A DNA stretch of 64,000 nucleotides from Skermanella stibiiresistens SB22 (GCF_000576635.1 NZ_AVFL01000001.1:186001-250000), one strand, 5' to 3'; shown: positions 8,632 through 18,262, counted from the stretch's first letter. Notes: generated from the sequence alone by a model not told the origin. Numbers and translations: made by a program.

Positions 8632-8963
8632 TGGCGTCCTCAGCTTTTCGTTGGTTCCATTTCCCATGCCCGGCTCGACAGCCGGAGAATTCCGACCTCT
8701 GAAAATCTCGATGCCCAAGACAGAGTCTGTCTTCCAGAGGTTAGGGCATCGCGATCCCATCTATGCCGTACTGGTTGTCTTCTCCATTACCTTGATCATC
8801 GATCTCCGGTTCTTCTGGCAATGGATGTCATTGAACTTGATGGCCGTGTTCATTCCCTCGTCCTACTCGACTTGCCCGATACGGGGCATCCCCGCAGATA
8901 CTCCGCACCCGCCTGGGCTACCGGCGGTTTTGGATGAAGATTGCGCATGCCTTCCAGGCGTTC
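8632..8963. other. Intergenic stretch upstream of the methyltransferase
   Basis: About 330 bases between two minus-strand genes. A plus-strand frame of 125 codons crosses it but lacks any family features. Probably holds a promoter for the methyltransferase. No clear motif seen. Confidence 0.35.
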
Positions 8964-10718
8964 CTATGAGCCATTCGGACCAGACGTGAGCATGGCGATA
9001 GCCTCGTCCACGTTGATTCGCGGAAATAGACCATAGACACTATGCGGGCAGACATTGTAAATCGGCGGAGTTGGCACGCCCAAAGATTCACGCAAGGTCA
9101 TCAAGGATAAATCAAGGAACTTATCACAATTGATTGCATCGACCATCAGTCGACGGTTCACCTCATTCAATCGATCGGGCCGGCCGCGGTAGTCGATCAT
9201 GTCAGGTCGGGTCAGGAAGTCCTCTGCCACCTCCGTCTCATCCGTATTTATATCGGCATAGAAGAAATAGGGGCGCCGCGAGACCTCCGGGCTTCCACCA
9301 CCATCCGCGCCGAAAATGAAAATGCGGCGGGGGCGCCCCATGACCAGGGCGGGCAGAAAGCCTGAGAGAGTATTGCTCGCATGAACATGCAGGGGACGGC
9401 TTGGAAAGCCTGGTCCAGCGTTCGCCGGTGCGTAAAGCAGCCGCTCGTCGTAGCGGGCGAGGAACTCCGCCTGCGTGGTTCCATGCTCGGTGAGTGTGCC
9501 GAGCGCATAAGGTTGAGTGATAAGGAGATTGGGTGTTGTCCTCGTGAGAAATGCCGTCAGTTCATCATACCAGCTACGGGTGACGGCCATATTCAAGATC
9601 GACAGGATGTCCACCTGTCGTCCTATCCGGGCTAGGACACGATCCTCCACCGGCGGAAATATGCTGACCGTGGCATAGCGGATGTCCAAGTCGGCCAATT
9701 CATCGATGCGCTCCTCCAGCATCGCGAGAGACGGGCCCTGAAGCGCGACCACCACGTCACGGTTTTCAACGATCCGCCTGAAGCGCTCCAAACGGGCGCC
9801 GGTATCGGGTAAATAGTCGCTCCTGCCATATGGTGATCCACTGGTGGGGCGAAGCATCGGAATGCTTCGCAGCACTTCGGCCGCCTTGTCGCGGACTCCC
9901 GCCTGGAGCAGGATGTCGGCCTGCAATACGGAAAGCCATTCCCAGGTTTCATGGGGGGCTTCCCGCTTCATCTTCCCGTATATCTCCAATCCCAGCGCGG
10001 CAATCCGGAGCGCCTCGTCCGCATGTCCGGTCTCGCGTAGGCACTCGGCGTAATCCCGACAGAAATCCGGCCTGAACGTAACTCTTCCATCCAGTTCCAC
10101 CATGCGCCGGAACAGCCCCGCCGCTCTCTCGAAGTCACGGTTGTATCGGAAATACCGCGCCGCTTTCAGCAGAACCTCGATATCGGAACCCGCCAGTTCG
10201 ACCGCGCGATCGTGAGCCGACACTGCCAGATCGATGCGATCATATGAATTGGCCGCGACTTCGCCCATCAGCAGCCAGGCTTCGGGATTGAGTGGATCCA
10301 GTTCGAGAAGGGCATCCAGAGTCTCGATGGCCCGGTCGTACCGCATCACCGAAGTCTGCGCTCGCGCGAGCCGCAGCAGCATGGATGGAACGACAGGGAC
10401 CGCCCGCACCATCGCGCCACAGGCTGTCTCGGCTTCGCTCAGACGGTTGCCCGCTTCCAGCAGGTCGATCAACTTGAGGTGCGCTTCCAGGAAGTCTGGC
10501 GCCTCGGTGAGCGACCTCTGATACAACAACTCCGCATCGGTCAAGCGACCGAGTTCAAAGGCTTTGGTGCCAAGATGGCATGCCAGTTCAGGGTATCCTG
10601 AAAGCATCGACGGCAGAGCCGCCCACAGCGTGGAGTCGTGCGGCGCGTCCTGCAGTCGGGCCAAGAGTCCGCGGAGATCGCGTATCGCCTCGTCCCGCGT
10701 GGTCGAGGTTTCCGCCAT
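8964..10718 (-). CDS. TPR protein with C-terminal DUF115/Maf-like or transferase-like domain
   Basis: 584 residues. Residues about 30-290 are repeated helical pairs (FELGRLTDAELLYQRSL, LELDPLNPEAWLLMGEVA) typical of tetratricopeptide repeats. Residues about 305-584 form a separate domain with VVALQGPSLAMLEERI and IFGADGGG, which faintly recalls the DUF115 domain of Maf flagellin glycosyltransferases; this is a weak resemblance. The ATG overlaps the stop of the aminotransferase gene by one base, so it is the last gene of a tight operon making an unusual sugar. Inference: it transfers that sugar, perhaps to flagellin. The same frame stays open far upstream inside the aminotransferase gene, but that part is a shadow. 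Confidence 0.65.
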   Translation of the reverse strand: MAETSTTRDEAIRDLRGLLARLQDAPHDSTLWAALPSMLSGYPELACHLGTKAFELGRLTDAELLYQRSLTEAPDFLEAHLKLIDLLEAGNRLSEAETACGAMVRAVPVVPSMLLRLARAQTSVMRYDRAIETLDALLELDPLNPEAWLLMGEVAANSYDRIDLAVSAHDRAVELAGSDIEVLLKAARYFRYNRDFERAAGLFRRMVELDGRVTFRPDFCRDYAECLRETGHADEALRIAALGLEIYGKMKREAPHETWEWLSVLQADILLQAGVRDKAAEVLRSIPMLRPTSGSPYGRSDYLPDTGARLERFRRIVENRDVVVALQGPSLAMLEERIDELADLDIRYATVSIFPPVEDRVLARIGRQVDILSILNMAVTRSWYDELTAFLTRTTPNLLITQPYALGTLTEHGTTQAEFLARYDERLLYAPANAGPGFPSRPLHVHASNTLSGFLPALVMGRPRRIFIFGADGGGSPEVSRRPYFFYADINTDETEVAEDFLTRPDMIDYRGRPDRLNEVNRRLMVDAINCDKFLDLSLMTLRESLGVPTPPIYNVCPHSVYGLFPRINVDEAIAMLTSGPNGS

Positions 10719-12013
10719 CAATTGTACTCGCGGAAAACCGGTTTGAGCGGCGGTCCCTCCAGCAGGCTTCCGACATCGCCCTCCAATGCCCGGGCGTAGA
10801 CGCCGAGTGCCCGGCGCGCCGCCTCCAAGGTCACGTCCACCTCCGCCGGGCCATGGGCCAGGCTGGGTGCCACGTAGTTCATGATCACGCCATGGCGCGC
10901 CATCTCCTGGAGGAACAGGGTGCGCATCGGCGCCGAGATCGCGCCATCGCGGTCGCGACAGGCGAATTGGGGACCGCAGGCATAGCCGAAGGCGGTGAAA
11001 TGATCGGAGACACGGGAGTTCCGCGCGGCCTCGTTGAGTCCTTCGATCAAGGCGGCGCCCACGCGCCACATGTGCCCGATCACATCCTGTTCCCCATAGA
11101 CGCGCATCACGGCGCGCGCGGCGGCCAGCGCGTGGTTTTCCGCGCCATGCGTCGTGGACATCAGGAAGACGCGCCGCCGCTTGTGGCCGATGCCGCCAAG
11201 CTCCATGATCTCGCGCTTGCCGACGAGGGCGGAAACCGCGAACCCGTTGCCCATGCCCTTGCCGAAGGTGCTGAGATCGGGGTCCAGATCGTAGAACGCC
11301 TGGGCCCCGCCCCGATGCCAGCGGAACCCGGTGATCATCTCGTCCAGGATGAACAGGGCCCCGTTGTCTCGGCAGAGCGAACGGACCGCGTGCAGGAAGC
11401 CGTCCCGTGGCGGCTCGCTCGTGGCGGCCTCCATGATCACGGCGGAGATCCGACCCGGATGTTCCGTGAACAGACGACGCACGCTGTCCAGGTCGTTGTA
11501 GCGGAAGCCGACGGTGAGATCCCGGATCGCCTGGGGCACGCCGCTGTGGCAGGGCGTGGCGCCGATGAACCAGTCGTCGAACGAGAAGAATGGATGATCC
11601 AGGCAGATCGCCACCAGGTCGCGTCCGGTGTGGGCGCGGGCCAGTTTCACCGCGGCCGTGGTGACGTTGGATCCGTTCTTGCCGAACTTGACCATGTCGG
11701 CGCTGGGCAACAGGGCCAGCAGATCCTCGGCCGTCTCCATCTCGATCCGCGACGGACGACCGAAATTGGAGCCCTTCCAGATCTGCTCCACGGCGGCTTC
11801 GATGACGGCGGCGTGGCGATAACCCAGGGTCATGGTCCGCAAGCCCATGGTCCAATCGAGGAATCGGCGGTCCCGGTCATCCCACACATGGGCACCATCG
11901 CCCCGCTCCAGGAAGCGCGGCGCGGTCGCGGGGAACTGGTCGTCGCCCTTGCTATAGGTGTGGGCGCCACCGGGGATCACGGCGTGGGCGGGGTTCGCGG
12001 TGGGTTGGGTCAT
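10718..12013 (-). CDS. GSA-type class III PLP aminotransferase
   Basis: 431 residues, the usual size for glutamate-1-semialdehyde 2,1-aminomutase relatives. IPGGAHTYSKGDDQFP at the N-terminus, FGKNGSNVTTAAVKLAR, ILDEMITGFRW (PLP-ring aspartate) and STFGKGMGNG with the Schiff-base lysine are all present. ATG 12013 is chosen for GGGAGCG just upstream. A housekeeping hemL is unlikely: the gene lies in an operon with a NeuB-like synthase, a cytidylyltransferase and a Gfo/Idh protein. Relatives in glycan clusters probably aminate or isomerise an open-chain sugar precursor. Function inferred from context. Confidence 0.85.
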   Translation of the reverse strand: MTQPTANPAHAVIPGGAHTYSKGDDQFPATAPRFLERGDGAHVWDDRDRRFLDWTMGLRTMTLGYRHAAVIEAAVEQIWKGSNFGRPSRIEMETAEDLLALLPSADMVKFGKNGSNVTTAAVKLARAHTGRDLVAICLDHPFFSFDDWFIGATPCHSGVPQAIRDLTVGFRYNDLDSVRRLFTEHPGRISAVIMEAATSEPPRDGFLHAVRSLCRDNGALFILDEMITGFRWHRGGAQAFYDLDPDLSTFGKGMGNGFAVSALVGKREIMELGGIGHKRRRVFLMSTTHGAENHALAAARAVMRVYGEQDVIGHMWRVGAALIEGLNEAARNSRVSDHFTAFGYACGPQFACRDRDGAISAPMRTLFLQEMARHGVIMNYVAPSLAHGPAEVDVTLEAARRALGVYARALEGDVGSLLEGPPLKPVFREYN

Positions 12014-12026
12014 CGGACGCTCCCGG

Positions 12027-13019
12027 TCAGACATGCCGGCCGTCAAGGCTGCTGGCTTCGGCGCGGACCAGCAGGTCGAGAACGCGTTCGTCATCCGTGA
12101 GCGGAAAGGGCCACGGCCGCTCGCGGCGGACCGCCGCCACGAAGTCGGCCATCTCCGCGACATAGGGCTCCTCGGCGTGGATATAACCCCGCTCGACCGT
12201 GGCGTCGGTCAGCGCCTCGTCGGTCCATGCGTTCTCGGACGCCCGAAACACGCGCAGGCGGTTGAGCGTATGGTCCCACTCGATGGTCCCCTCCGTGCCA
12301 TTGAGGCGGAAGCAGCGCACTGCCGGCCGGGCGATGACATCCACCAGAAGATGCCCGACCACGCGCGTCCGAAAGCGCAGCAGCATCTGATAGACGTCGT
12401 CGATATCGCAGTCGATGTCGCCGACTTTGTCCTTGAGGCAGGACAGGGTCTCGACCTCACCGAACACGTCGGTCAGCCACGCCAGCTCGAATGGCACGAT
12501 TTCCCGGCAGGCGCCGGTCTCGCGCTTCGACACGTAGAAGTCCTTGTAGCTCTCCCAGGGGTGCCAATCCGGAAGATACTGGCCGCATTGATAGGTGAAG
12601 ATCAAAGGCCGGCCGATCACGCCGGCCGCGACCAATTCCTTGATCCGCAGGGGCCCCTTGAAGTAGCGCATGGTGCAGGACGGGGCGCCGACCGTCCCGG
12701 CCTCCGCGACGCGGCGGATCAATTCGCCAGAACGCGGATCGGTGACGTTCGCCTCGGTGAAGAAGGCGATGCCGCGTTCGGTCGCCCGCAAGGCGTAATC
12801 GACATGGGTGTCGGGAGGCGTCGAAATGATCCAGGCGTCCACTGGCAGCGCCGCGGCGGCGGCCCAGTCCGCGATCTTCTCCACCCCGTACCGCTCGGCC
12901 GCTTCGGTCCGCCGGTCGGCGCGCGGGTCATAGCCGACGATGGTTTCGAAACCAAGGCTCTTCAGGCAGCGGATCCGCCGCTTACCCATGGAACCAAGGC
13001 CGACGATGAGAAACCTCAT
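12027..13019 (-). CDS. Gfo/Idh/MocA-family oxidoreductase lacking the EKP lysine
   Basis: 330 residues. LIVGLGSMGKRRIRCL is the N-terminal Rossmann fold and the C-terminal alpha/beta domain is present. The catalytic motif normally read as EKP is EAN here (Ala90 in place of lysine), and the usual D-x-G-x-H motif reads REIVPFELAWL. The protein may bind nucleotide and catalyse a step without the standard lysine, or have another role. It sits between the cytidylyltransferase (4-base overlap upstream) and the aminotransferase, so it should act on the same unusual sugar. Confidence 0.8.
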   Translation of the reverse strand: MRFLIVGLGSMGKRRIRCLKSLGFETIVGYDPRADRRTEAAERYGVEKIADWAAAAALPVDAWIISTPPDTHVDYALRATERGIAFFTEANVTDPRSGELIRRVAEAGTVGAPSCTMRYFKGPLRIKELVAAGVIGRPLIFTYQCGQYLPDWHPWESYKDFYVSKRETGACREIVPFELAWLTDVFGEVETLSCLKDKVGDIDCDIDDVYQMLLRFRTRVVGHLLVDVIARPAVRCFRLNGTEGTIEWDHTLNRLRVFRASENAWTDEALTDATVERGYIHAEEPYVAEMADFVAAVRRERPWPFPLTDDERVLDLLVRAEASSLDGRHV

Positions 13020-13795
13020 GCTCCGATCCTCGCGTCCGCGCCGATTTCCGCGCTGATTTCCGATGACCGCAAATGGGTCTCATAGGCTTGCTGCACGCCT
13101 TGGTTGATCTGGGCGATCTCCGGATGATCGGCGAGAAAAACCATGATGTTCGAAAAGGTGGGAGCGAGTCCCTGGGCCGACAGGCCGTCGACGACCGCCC
13201 TGAACAACCGGTAGTCCTCTTCGTAATCGAGCGTCATGCGCAACCAGGGCCGGTGGTATCGGTCATCCGTCTCGGTGATCCGGCCGCAGGCGAAGGCCGG
13301 ATCACCGAGGAAGAGGCTTCCCCAAACTTCGGTGTTGGACTCCGGACGGTCCTTGCAGACGCGTTCGAGCGCCGACGCCGCGAGACCGAAGCCGGTGGCG
13401 CCCAAGGGCAGTCCGTCGAACGTCACGAAATCGATGGGCGCCGCTTCCGCGTGGGCGATCAGGCGGTCGATGTGGTCGATCGACACAAAAGGATCGTCGC
13501 CGTCCACGACGACGGCGAAATCCAGGTCGAACATCCGGCAGGCATCGCGGTAGCGCACCAGCTTGTCGTCCAGGCTGCCGCGGAAGCAGGCGACACCCTC
13601 GGCGGCGGCGATGTCGCACAGCACCTGATCCCGCGGGTCCGTCGACGTCGCCACGATGATCGCGTCGGCCCTTCGGGACTCCTTCAACCGGCGCAGCAGG
13701 AACTGGGTGACGTTGCCGTCTCCCAGCGGCTTCAGCACCTTTCCGGGCAGTCGGGTCGCCTTCTCGCGCACGGACAGGAGGATCCCCACCCTCAT
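13016..13795 (-). CDS. SpsF/NeuA-like cytidylyltransferase
   Basis: 259 residues. The N-terminal ILLSVREKATRLPGKVLKPL is the nucleotide-binding loop of the SpsF/CMP-sugar synthetase family, and VVVDGDDPFVS gives the metal-binding acidic patch. It would activate the product of the adjacent NeuB-like synthase as a CMP-sugar. It overlaps both neighbours by four bases. It is also the only CMP-nonulosonate-synthetase-like gene in the window, so it might serve the legionaminic set at 15-22 kb as well, although operon placement favours the neighbouring synthase. Confidence 0.82.
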   Translation of the reverse strand: MRVGILLSVREKATRLPGKVLKPLGDGNVTQFLLRRLKESRRADAIIVATSTDPRDQVLCDIAAAEGVACFRGSLDDKLVRYRDACRMFDLDFAVVVDGDDPFVSIDHIDRLIAHAEAAPIDFVTFDGLPLGATGFGLAASALERVCKDRPESNTEVWGSLFLGDPAFACGRITETDDRYHRPWLRMTLDYEEDYRLFRAVVDGLSAQGLAPTFSNIMVFLADHPEIAQINQGVQQAYETHLRSSEISAEIGADARIGA

Positions 13796-14859
13796 GGGGC
13801 CGCCCCGACGATAAGGTCGAACGCCATGCCCTGATCGGCCGCGATGCCGGTGCGGGCGGTGGAGCCGACGAAGAGCGCCTTGTGAGCCGGGGAAACCCCA
13901 GCGTCGGATCGCTTGGCGATCAGCGCGTCGGCGGTGATGGTCTCGCCAGCGGCGATGGCGCGGGCCGCCACGAGGCGTTTGCGGACGTTGCCTCGGTATT
14001 TGCGCGACGAGGCGTCGAGGCCGGCCGCGTGGGGCACGCCGAGCGCCATCTCGGCCTTGCGCACCAGCGTGACCAGCCGGGCGAGTTCGTCCCCGTTCAG
14101 GGCCGACTCGAAATCCTCGCCGCGCTTGGCGCGGTCATGGGTGATGTGCTTCTCGATGCAGGTGATGCCGAGCGGGATCGCGAGCAGCGGAGCCATGAGG
14201 GCGAAGTCGTCGTCGGCGTCGACGTGATCCGCGATGCCAACCGGCAGGCCGAAGCTGTTCCGCAGGCATTCGAGAAAGCGGAGGCTGGTGTCCGCGATGC
14301 TGGTCGGATAGTTCTGATGACCGTAGAGCAAGGTGATGGCGCCGGCGCCGGTCGCGCGAAGCCGCTCGATCACCGACTCGATCTCGCCCAGGGTGGCGCC
14401 GCCGACGCGCAGATAGATCGGCGTCCCCTGGCGGCCGACCGCGTCAATGAAGTCGTGCTCCTCGAAGCAGGCCGGTGGCACGACCAGCGCGTCGGGGGAC
14501 AGGGTCACCGCGAAATCGAGGCTGGGGCCATCGTTGGGCATGATGACCAGATCGAGCCCGACCTCGCGCGCGACGGCGGCGACCCGCTCCCATTGATCGA
14601 ATGACAGGCTGATGTCGCACAGATAGTCGTAGATGGGGCTGGTCTCTTTGCCAGCCGAGACGCGCCCGGCCCCGGTGCCATAGTCCCGCACCATGTAATC
14701 CGGCATGTGGGTGATATGGATGCTGATGGCGTCGGCACCGGCCGAAGCCGCATCGCGGACGATCCGTTCAGCCAAGTCGACCGAACCGTCGTGCGAGTAT
14801 GCCATCTCGGCGATAACGTAAATAGTTCCGGTCACGCTGTCTGTCCCCGTTTCCGCCAC
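13792..14859 (-). CDS. Divergent NeuB/SpsE-family nonulosonate-type synthase
   Basis: 355 residues: TIM barrel (about 10-280) then a SAF/antifreeze-like C-terminal domain (RKRLVAARAIAAGETITADA). Relative to the canonical synthase at 20720, the NHNG box is SHDG, and the AVKFQ and FKIPS lysines are absent (AISIHI and LVVPPACF). The metal-site histidines in ADH and EKHITHD remain. The enzyme probably still condenses PEP with an aldose, but on a different acceptor. GTG at 14859 is taken as the start; the site upstream is weak. First gene of a five-gene operon, divergent from the legionaminic genes. Confidence 0.8.
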   Translation of the reverse strand: MAETGTDSVTGTIYVIAEMAYSHDGSVDLAERIVRDAASAGADAISIHITHMPDYMVRDYGTGAGRVSAGKETSPIYDYLCDISLSFDQWERVAAVAREVGLDLVIMPNDGPSLDFAVTLSPDALVVPPACFEEHDFIDAVGRQGTPIYLRVGGATLGEIESVIERLRATGAGAITLLYGHQNYPTSIADTSLRFLECLRNSFGLPVGIADHVDADDDFALMAPLLAIPLGITCIEKHITHDRAKRGEDFESALNGDELARLVTLVRKAEMALGVPHAAGLDASSRKYRGNVRKRLVAARAIAAGETITADALIAKRSDAGVSPAHKALFVGSTARTGIAADQGMAFDLIVGAAP

Positions 14860-15283
14860 GTCGTGATATCCGCGAGTTGAAGATCCGTTTCGCGACGGAT
14901 GCCGCGGCCGGATTCACTGCCAAGTTCACTGGGAGGCCAATGCCACAGCCACGGATTTCCAAGTCACGGTCTTCCATTTTCCGGTACAATCGCGGAAAAT
15001 ATGAAATGTTCGAACCATATGCTTAAGAAAATATGAACAACCCCTGACGTCACGCCTGTTTGATCCAGGTTCACGTGATATTCCTGTCGGGGTATGGTTT
15101 TTCCATCAGTCGAGATGGGGTAGGTGTGATCGGCCAGTCACCTCGAATGGATGTCCCTGCCCGGCGGTTTGAGCGCGATGAGTGTTGACATTCGTTGCCA
15201 ATCCAGGCCGGCTTCCGGGGTGCGCCGGACCTCGGGGACTGGCAAGTCACCGGGGGCCGGCGCGGACGAAGGGAGGGGCGACG
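14860..15283. other. Divergent promoter region between the two nonulosonate operons
   Basis: About 420 bases separating the minus-strand NeuB-like operon from the plus-strand LegB gene. The part near 14985-15050 is less GC-rich than its surroundings and probably holds the minus-strand promoter. A TTGACA at 15185-15190 is a possible -35 box for the plus-strand operon, but no -10 box lies at the right spacing. No gene or RNA seen. Confidence 0.45.
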
Positions 15284-16285
15284 ATGACAGGAAAGGTTCT
15301 CGTGACCGGAGCCGGGGGCTTCATCGGTTCCCATCTGGTCGAAACGCTGGTCCGCGAAGGGTGGGACGTCCGAGCCCAGGTGCATTACAACTCGCTCGGC
15401 GGCTGGGGTTGGCTTGACGACATCGCGCCGGACCTGCTGGCTTCCGTCGAGGTGGTGGCGGGTGACATCCGTGATCCGTGGGCGGTCGCCCAAGCGGTCC
15501 GCGGCCGCGACACGGTCATGCATCTGGCGGCGCTGATCGGCATTCCCTATTCGTATGTGGCGCCGGCGCAGTATGTCGAGACCAATGTGATGGGCACGCT
15601 CAACGTCTTGCAGGCGGCTCGGGACGCCGGGGTTTCCCGGATCGTCCAGACCTCCACCAGCGAGGTCTATGGCACGGCCCAATACGTGCCGATCGACGAG
15701 CGGCATCCGCTGGCGGCGCAATCGCCCTATGCCGCCAGCAAGATCGGCGCGGATCAGCTCGCCCTATCCTATCACCGGTCCTTCGGCACGCCCGTATCGG
15801 TGATCCGGCCGTTCAACACCTATGGGCCCCGCCAGTCGGCGCGCGCCGTGATCCCCGCGATCATCAACCAGCTGCTGGCCGGAGCGACCTCGATACGCCT
15901 GGGGTCCCTGACCCCAACCCGCGACTTCAATTTCGTCGAGGACACGGCGCGAGGCTTCATCGCCGTGGCGCGGTCCGAAGGGGCCATCGGCGAGGTCGTC
16001 AATATCGGGAGCAACTTCGAGGTCTCAATCGGCGCCACGCTCGACATCATCGCCGAGGTCGTCGGCCAGCCGGTCGAGGTGATCCTGGACGAACAGCGCG
16101 TCCGCCCCGCCGGAAGCGAGGTCGAGCGTCTTTGGGCGGACAACGCGAAGGCCATCCGGCTGACCGGCTGGCGACCGCGATACGGCGGTGCGGACGGGTT
16201 CCGCCTGGGGATCGAACGGACCGTCGACTGGTTCCGGACAGCGGCGGAACGCCGGCCGGGCCGGGCCAGATCCTACGCCGTGTGA
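15284..16285 (+). CDS. legB: LegB-like NAD-dependent NDP-sugar 4,6-dehydratase
   Basis: 333 residues of the extended SDR type: VLVTGAGGFIGSHLVE for NAD binding, TSTSEVYGTA and YAASK for the active site, and RDFNFVEDTARGF typical of LegB-type 4,6-dehydratases. It would convert GDP-GlcNAc (or UDP-GlcNAc) to the 4-keto-6-deoxy sugar, the first committed legionaminic step. ATG 15284 is chosen for GGGAGGGG just upstream; the frame opens earlier without a good start. First gene of the operon that continues with PIG-L, PtmE, LegC, LegG and LegI. The GDP preference is inferred from the PtmE neighbour. Confidence 0.87.
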   Translation: MTGKVLVTGAGGFIGSHLVETLVREGWDVRAQVHYNSLGGWGWLDDIAPDLLASVEVVAGDIRDPWAVAQAVRGRDTVMHLAALIGIPYSYVAPAQYVETNVMGTLNVLQAARDAGVSRIVQTSTSEVYGTAQYVPIDERHPLAAQSPYAASKIGADQLALSYHRSFGTPVSVIRPFNTYGPRQSARAVIPAIINQLLAGATSIRLGSLTPTRDFNFVEDTARGFIAVARSEGAIGEVVNIGSNFEVSIGATLDIIAEVVGQPVEVILDEQRVRPAGSEVERLWADNAKAIRLTGWRPRYGGADGFRLGIERTVDWFRTAAERRPGRARSYAV

Positions 16286-16351
16286 TGGCGTCCATTCCCT
16301 TTCGATGAACATGGCTCGCCTGAAATGGGCCATCAGAACCTGGAGTCCGCC

Positions 16352-17020
16352 ATGAGTCGCGTCCTTGCGGTCGCCCCCCATCCCGATGACGAGACCCTTG
16401 GCTGTGGCGGCGCGCTGCTCCGTCATCGCGCGGAAGGTGACTCCATCCACTGGCTGATCGTCACGGAGATGACGCCCGGACCTGGAGTGCCGGCCGAGCG
16501 TTTGGCGGCGCGCCGAGGGGAAATCGACGCGGTCGCCAGCCACTACGGCTTCAACGATGTCCATGGCCTGGGCTTTCCGACAGCCCGGCTCGACACGGTT
16601 CCACGCGCCGAACTGGTCGGAAGGATCGGAGAGGTGGTCCGCGCCATCGGCGCCGATACCCTCTATCTACCGTTCCGGGGCGATATCCACAGCGACCACG
16701 CCGTCGTGTTCGACGCCTGTGCCGCGTGTGCCAAATGGTTTCGCCAACCCACCGTCCGCCGGGTTCGGGTCTATGAGACGCCTTCGGAAACCGAATTTCA
16801 GATCGCGCCCGGAATGCCGGCCTTCCAGCCCAACCTGTTCATCGACATCACGCCTCATCTCGATGGCAAGATCGCGGCGATGCGGTTCTACGAGAGCGAA
16901 ATGGCGGAGTTTCCGTTCCCACGCAGCGAGACGACGATCCGGGCCTTGGCGGCATTCCGCGGCGGCACCGCCGGCTGTGCCGCCGCCGAAGCCTTCATGA
17001 CCGTCCGCGAGATCCTGTGA
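16352..17020 (+). CDS. PIG-L family deacetylase
   Basis: 222 residues. VAPHPDDETLGCGG carries the His-Asp-Asp zinc site and GDIHSDHAV the third ligand histidine of LmbE/PIG-L N-acetylglucosamine deacetylases. ATG 16352 is chosen because it begins just before the fold; an in-frame ATG at 16325 is possible. Its position between LegB and the nucleotidyltransferase suggests it removes an acetyl group from a legionaminic intermediate or from a GlcNAc derivative, freeing an amine that another acyl group could occupy. The formyltransferase in the same operon would be a natural partner. Confidence 0.85.
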   Translation: MSRVLAVAPHPDDETLGCGGALLRHRAEGDSIHWLIVTEMTPGPGVPAERLAARRGEIDAVASHYGFNDVHGLGFPTARLDTVPRAELVGRIGEVVRAIGADTLYLPFRGDIHSDHAVVFDACAACAKWFRQPTVRRVRVYETPSETEFQIAPGMPAFQPNLFIDITPHLDGKIAAMRFYESEMAEFPFPRSETTIRALAAFRGGTAGCAAAEAFMTVREIL

Positions 17021-17176
17021 CTAATCCGGCTCCAGCTTTTCTTAATTAATTCGAAACCATCAGGCGGTGACACTGTGGGCCTCGTGGTGACGGGATCGGC
17101 TGTTCGGCCAAGCTGCCATGACAGCGGACAGGTCCACCCGTCACGAATGTCGTAGGTCGAAACTGTTCCCGGTGCG

Positions 17177-18262
17177 ATGGCCAATCACCGTTTAGAAGCC
17201 CTGATCGTTCGAACCGACACGCCTTTGATCAAGGCGATCGAACTCATGACCAGAGCGGCGGAGAAGATCCTCCTGGCGGTGGATGATGACGGCCGATTCA
17301 TCGGTGTGATGACCGACTACGATATTCGTTACGCCATTCTGGACAAGCTCAGCCTGAACGATCCGATCGAGAAGATGATCAGCACCAACCCAGTCGTTGG
17401 GCGGGTCGGCATGACCAATGCCGAGATCATCGAGTTGATCGAGCGGACAAGATGCTTCCAGATCCCGATCGTGGATGGCGACGGGCACTTGGTCGACATT
17501 CGGTTCATCCGCGAATTCATGCATCATTTGGTATGCCCGAGCGAGGTCGTCGCGGTGGTCATGGCGGGCGGTCTCGGCGCCCGGCTGCGTCCGCTGACGG
17601 AGCATACCCCCAAGCCTTTGCTGCGGATCGGCGGCGAACCCATCCTGTTCATCATGCTCGACCGACTGTTGAGCGATGGCTTCACGAAGATCTATCTGAC
17701 CCTTTGCTATAAAAGTCAGATGATCATGGACACGATCCAGGCGGTTCCGCGCTATCAGGACAAGGTCCACTTCATCATCGAGAAGGAACCGCTGGGAACG
17801 GCCGGTTCGCTCAGCCTGCTGCCAGTGAAACCATCGGCCCCCTTCCTGGTCATCAACGCCGATCTCCTGACCGACGTGCCCCTGGGCGAGATGCGCCGGT
17901 TTCACGGTGTCGAAGACAACGTCATCACCATGGCCACGAAACGGGAAACCTATGTGATGCCCTATGGCGTCGCGGAGATCGCCGACGGCCGTGTCCTATC
18001 ATTGAGGGAAAAGCCGGAATTCACGCTGTTCGTGAATGCCGGAGCCTATATCCTGTCGCCACAGGTGCTCGACCTGATCGGCGGCGGCGTTCGGATCGAT
18101 ATGCCGGATGTCGTGAACATGCTGCTCGAGAACGAGATGCGGGTCGGCAGCTTCCCCATCCACGAGGACTGGATCGACATCGGAACTCCCGAACAATACG
18201 ATCAGGCGAGGAGCAAGCGGGTCGGGCCGGCCTTCGCGGAAGCCAGTGCCCAATGGGCTTGA
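17177..18262 (+). CDS. PtmE-like nucleotidyltransferase with CBS pair
   Basis: 361 residues: two CBS motifs (about 8-115, with ILLAVDDDGRFIGVMTDYDI) followed by a sugar-phosphate nucleotidyltransferase domain starting VVMAGGLGARLRPLTEHTPK. This architecture is that of PtmE, the glucosamine-1-phosphate guanylyltransferase that primes the GDP-linked legionaminic pathway. WIDIGTPEQY near the end matches the family tail. About 150 bases separate it from the PIG-L gene, and its end overlaps LegC by 10 bases. CBS domains often bind adenosine nucleotides, so feedback control is possible. Confidence 0.87.
   Translation: MANHRLEALIVRTDTPLIKAIELMTRAAEKILLAVDDDGRFIGVMTDYDIRYAILDKLSLNDPIEKMISTNPVVGRVGMTNAEIIELIERTRCFQIPIVDGDGHLVDIRFIREFMHHLVCPSEVVAVVMAGGLGARLRPLTEHTPKPLLRIGGEPILFIMLDRLLSDGFTKIYLTLCYKSQMIMDTIQAVPRYQDKVHFIIEKEPLGTAGSLSLLPVKPSAPFLVINADLLTDVPLGEMRRFHGVEDNVITMATKRETYVMPYGVAEIADGRVLSLREKPEFTLFVNAGAYILSPQVLDLIGGGVRIDMPDVVNMLLENEMRVGSFPIHEDWIDIGTPEQYDQARSKRVGPAFAEASAQWA

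Noticed and set aside
10580-12100. A 506-codon plus-strand frame opposite the aminotransferase
   Set aside because: It is antisense to the aminotransferase and TPR genes, which have clear motifs; the plus frame has none.
15185-15190. TTGACA as a promoter -35 box for legB
   Set aside because: No acceptable -10 box at 16-18 bases; a single hexamer is not enough.
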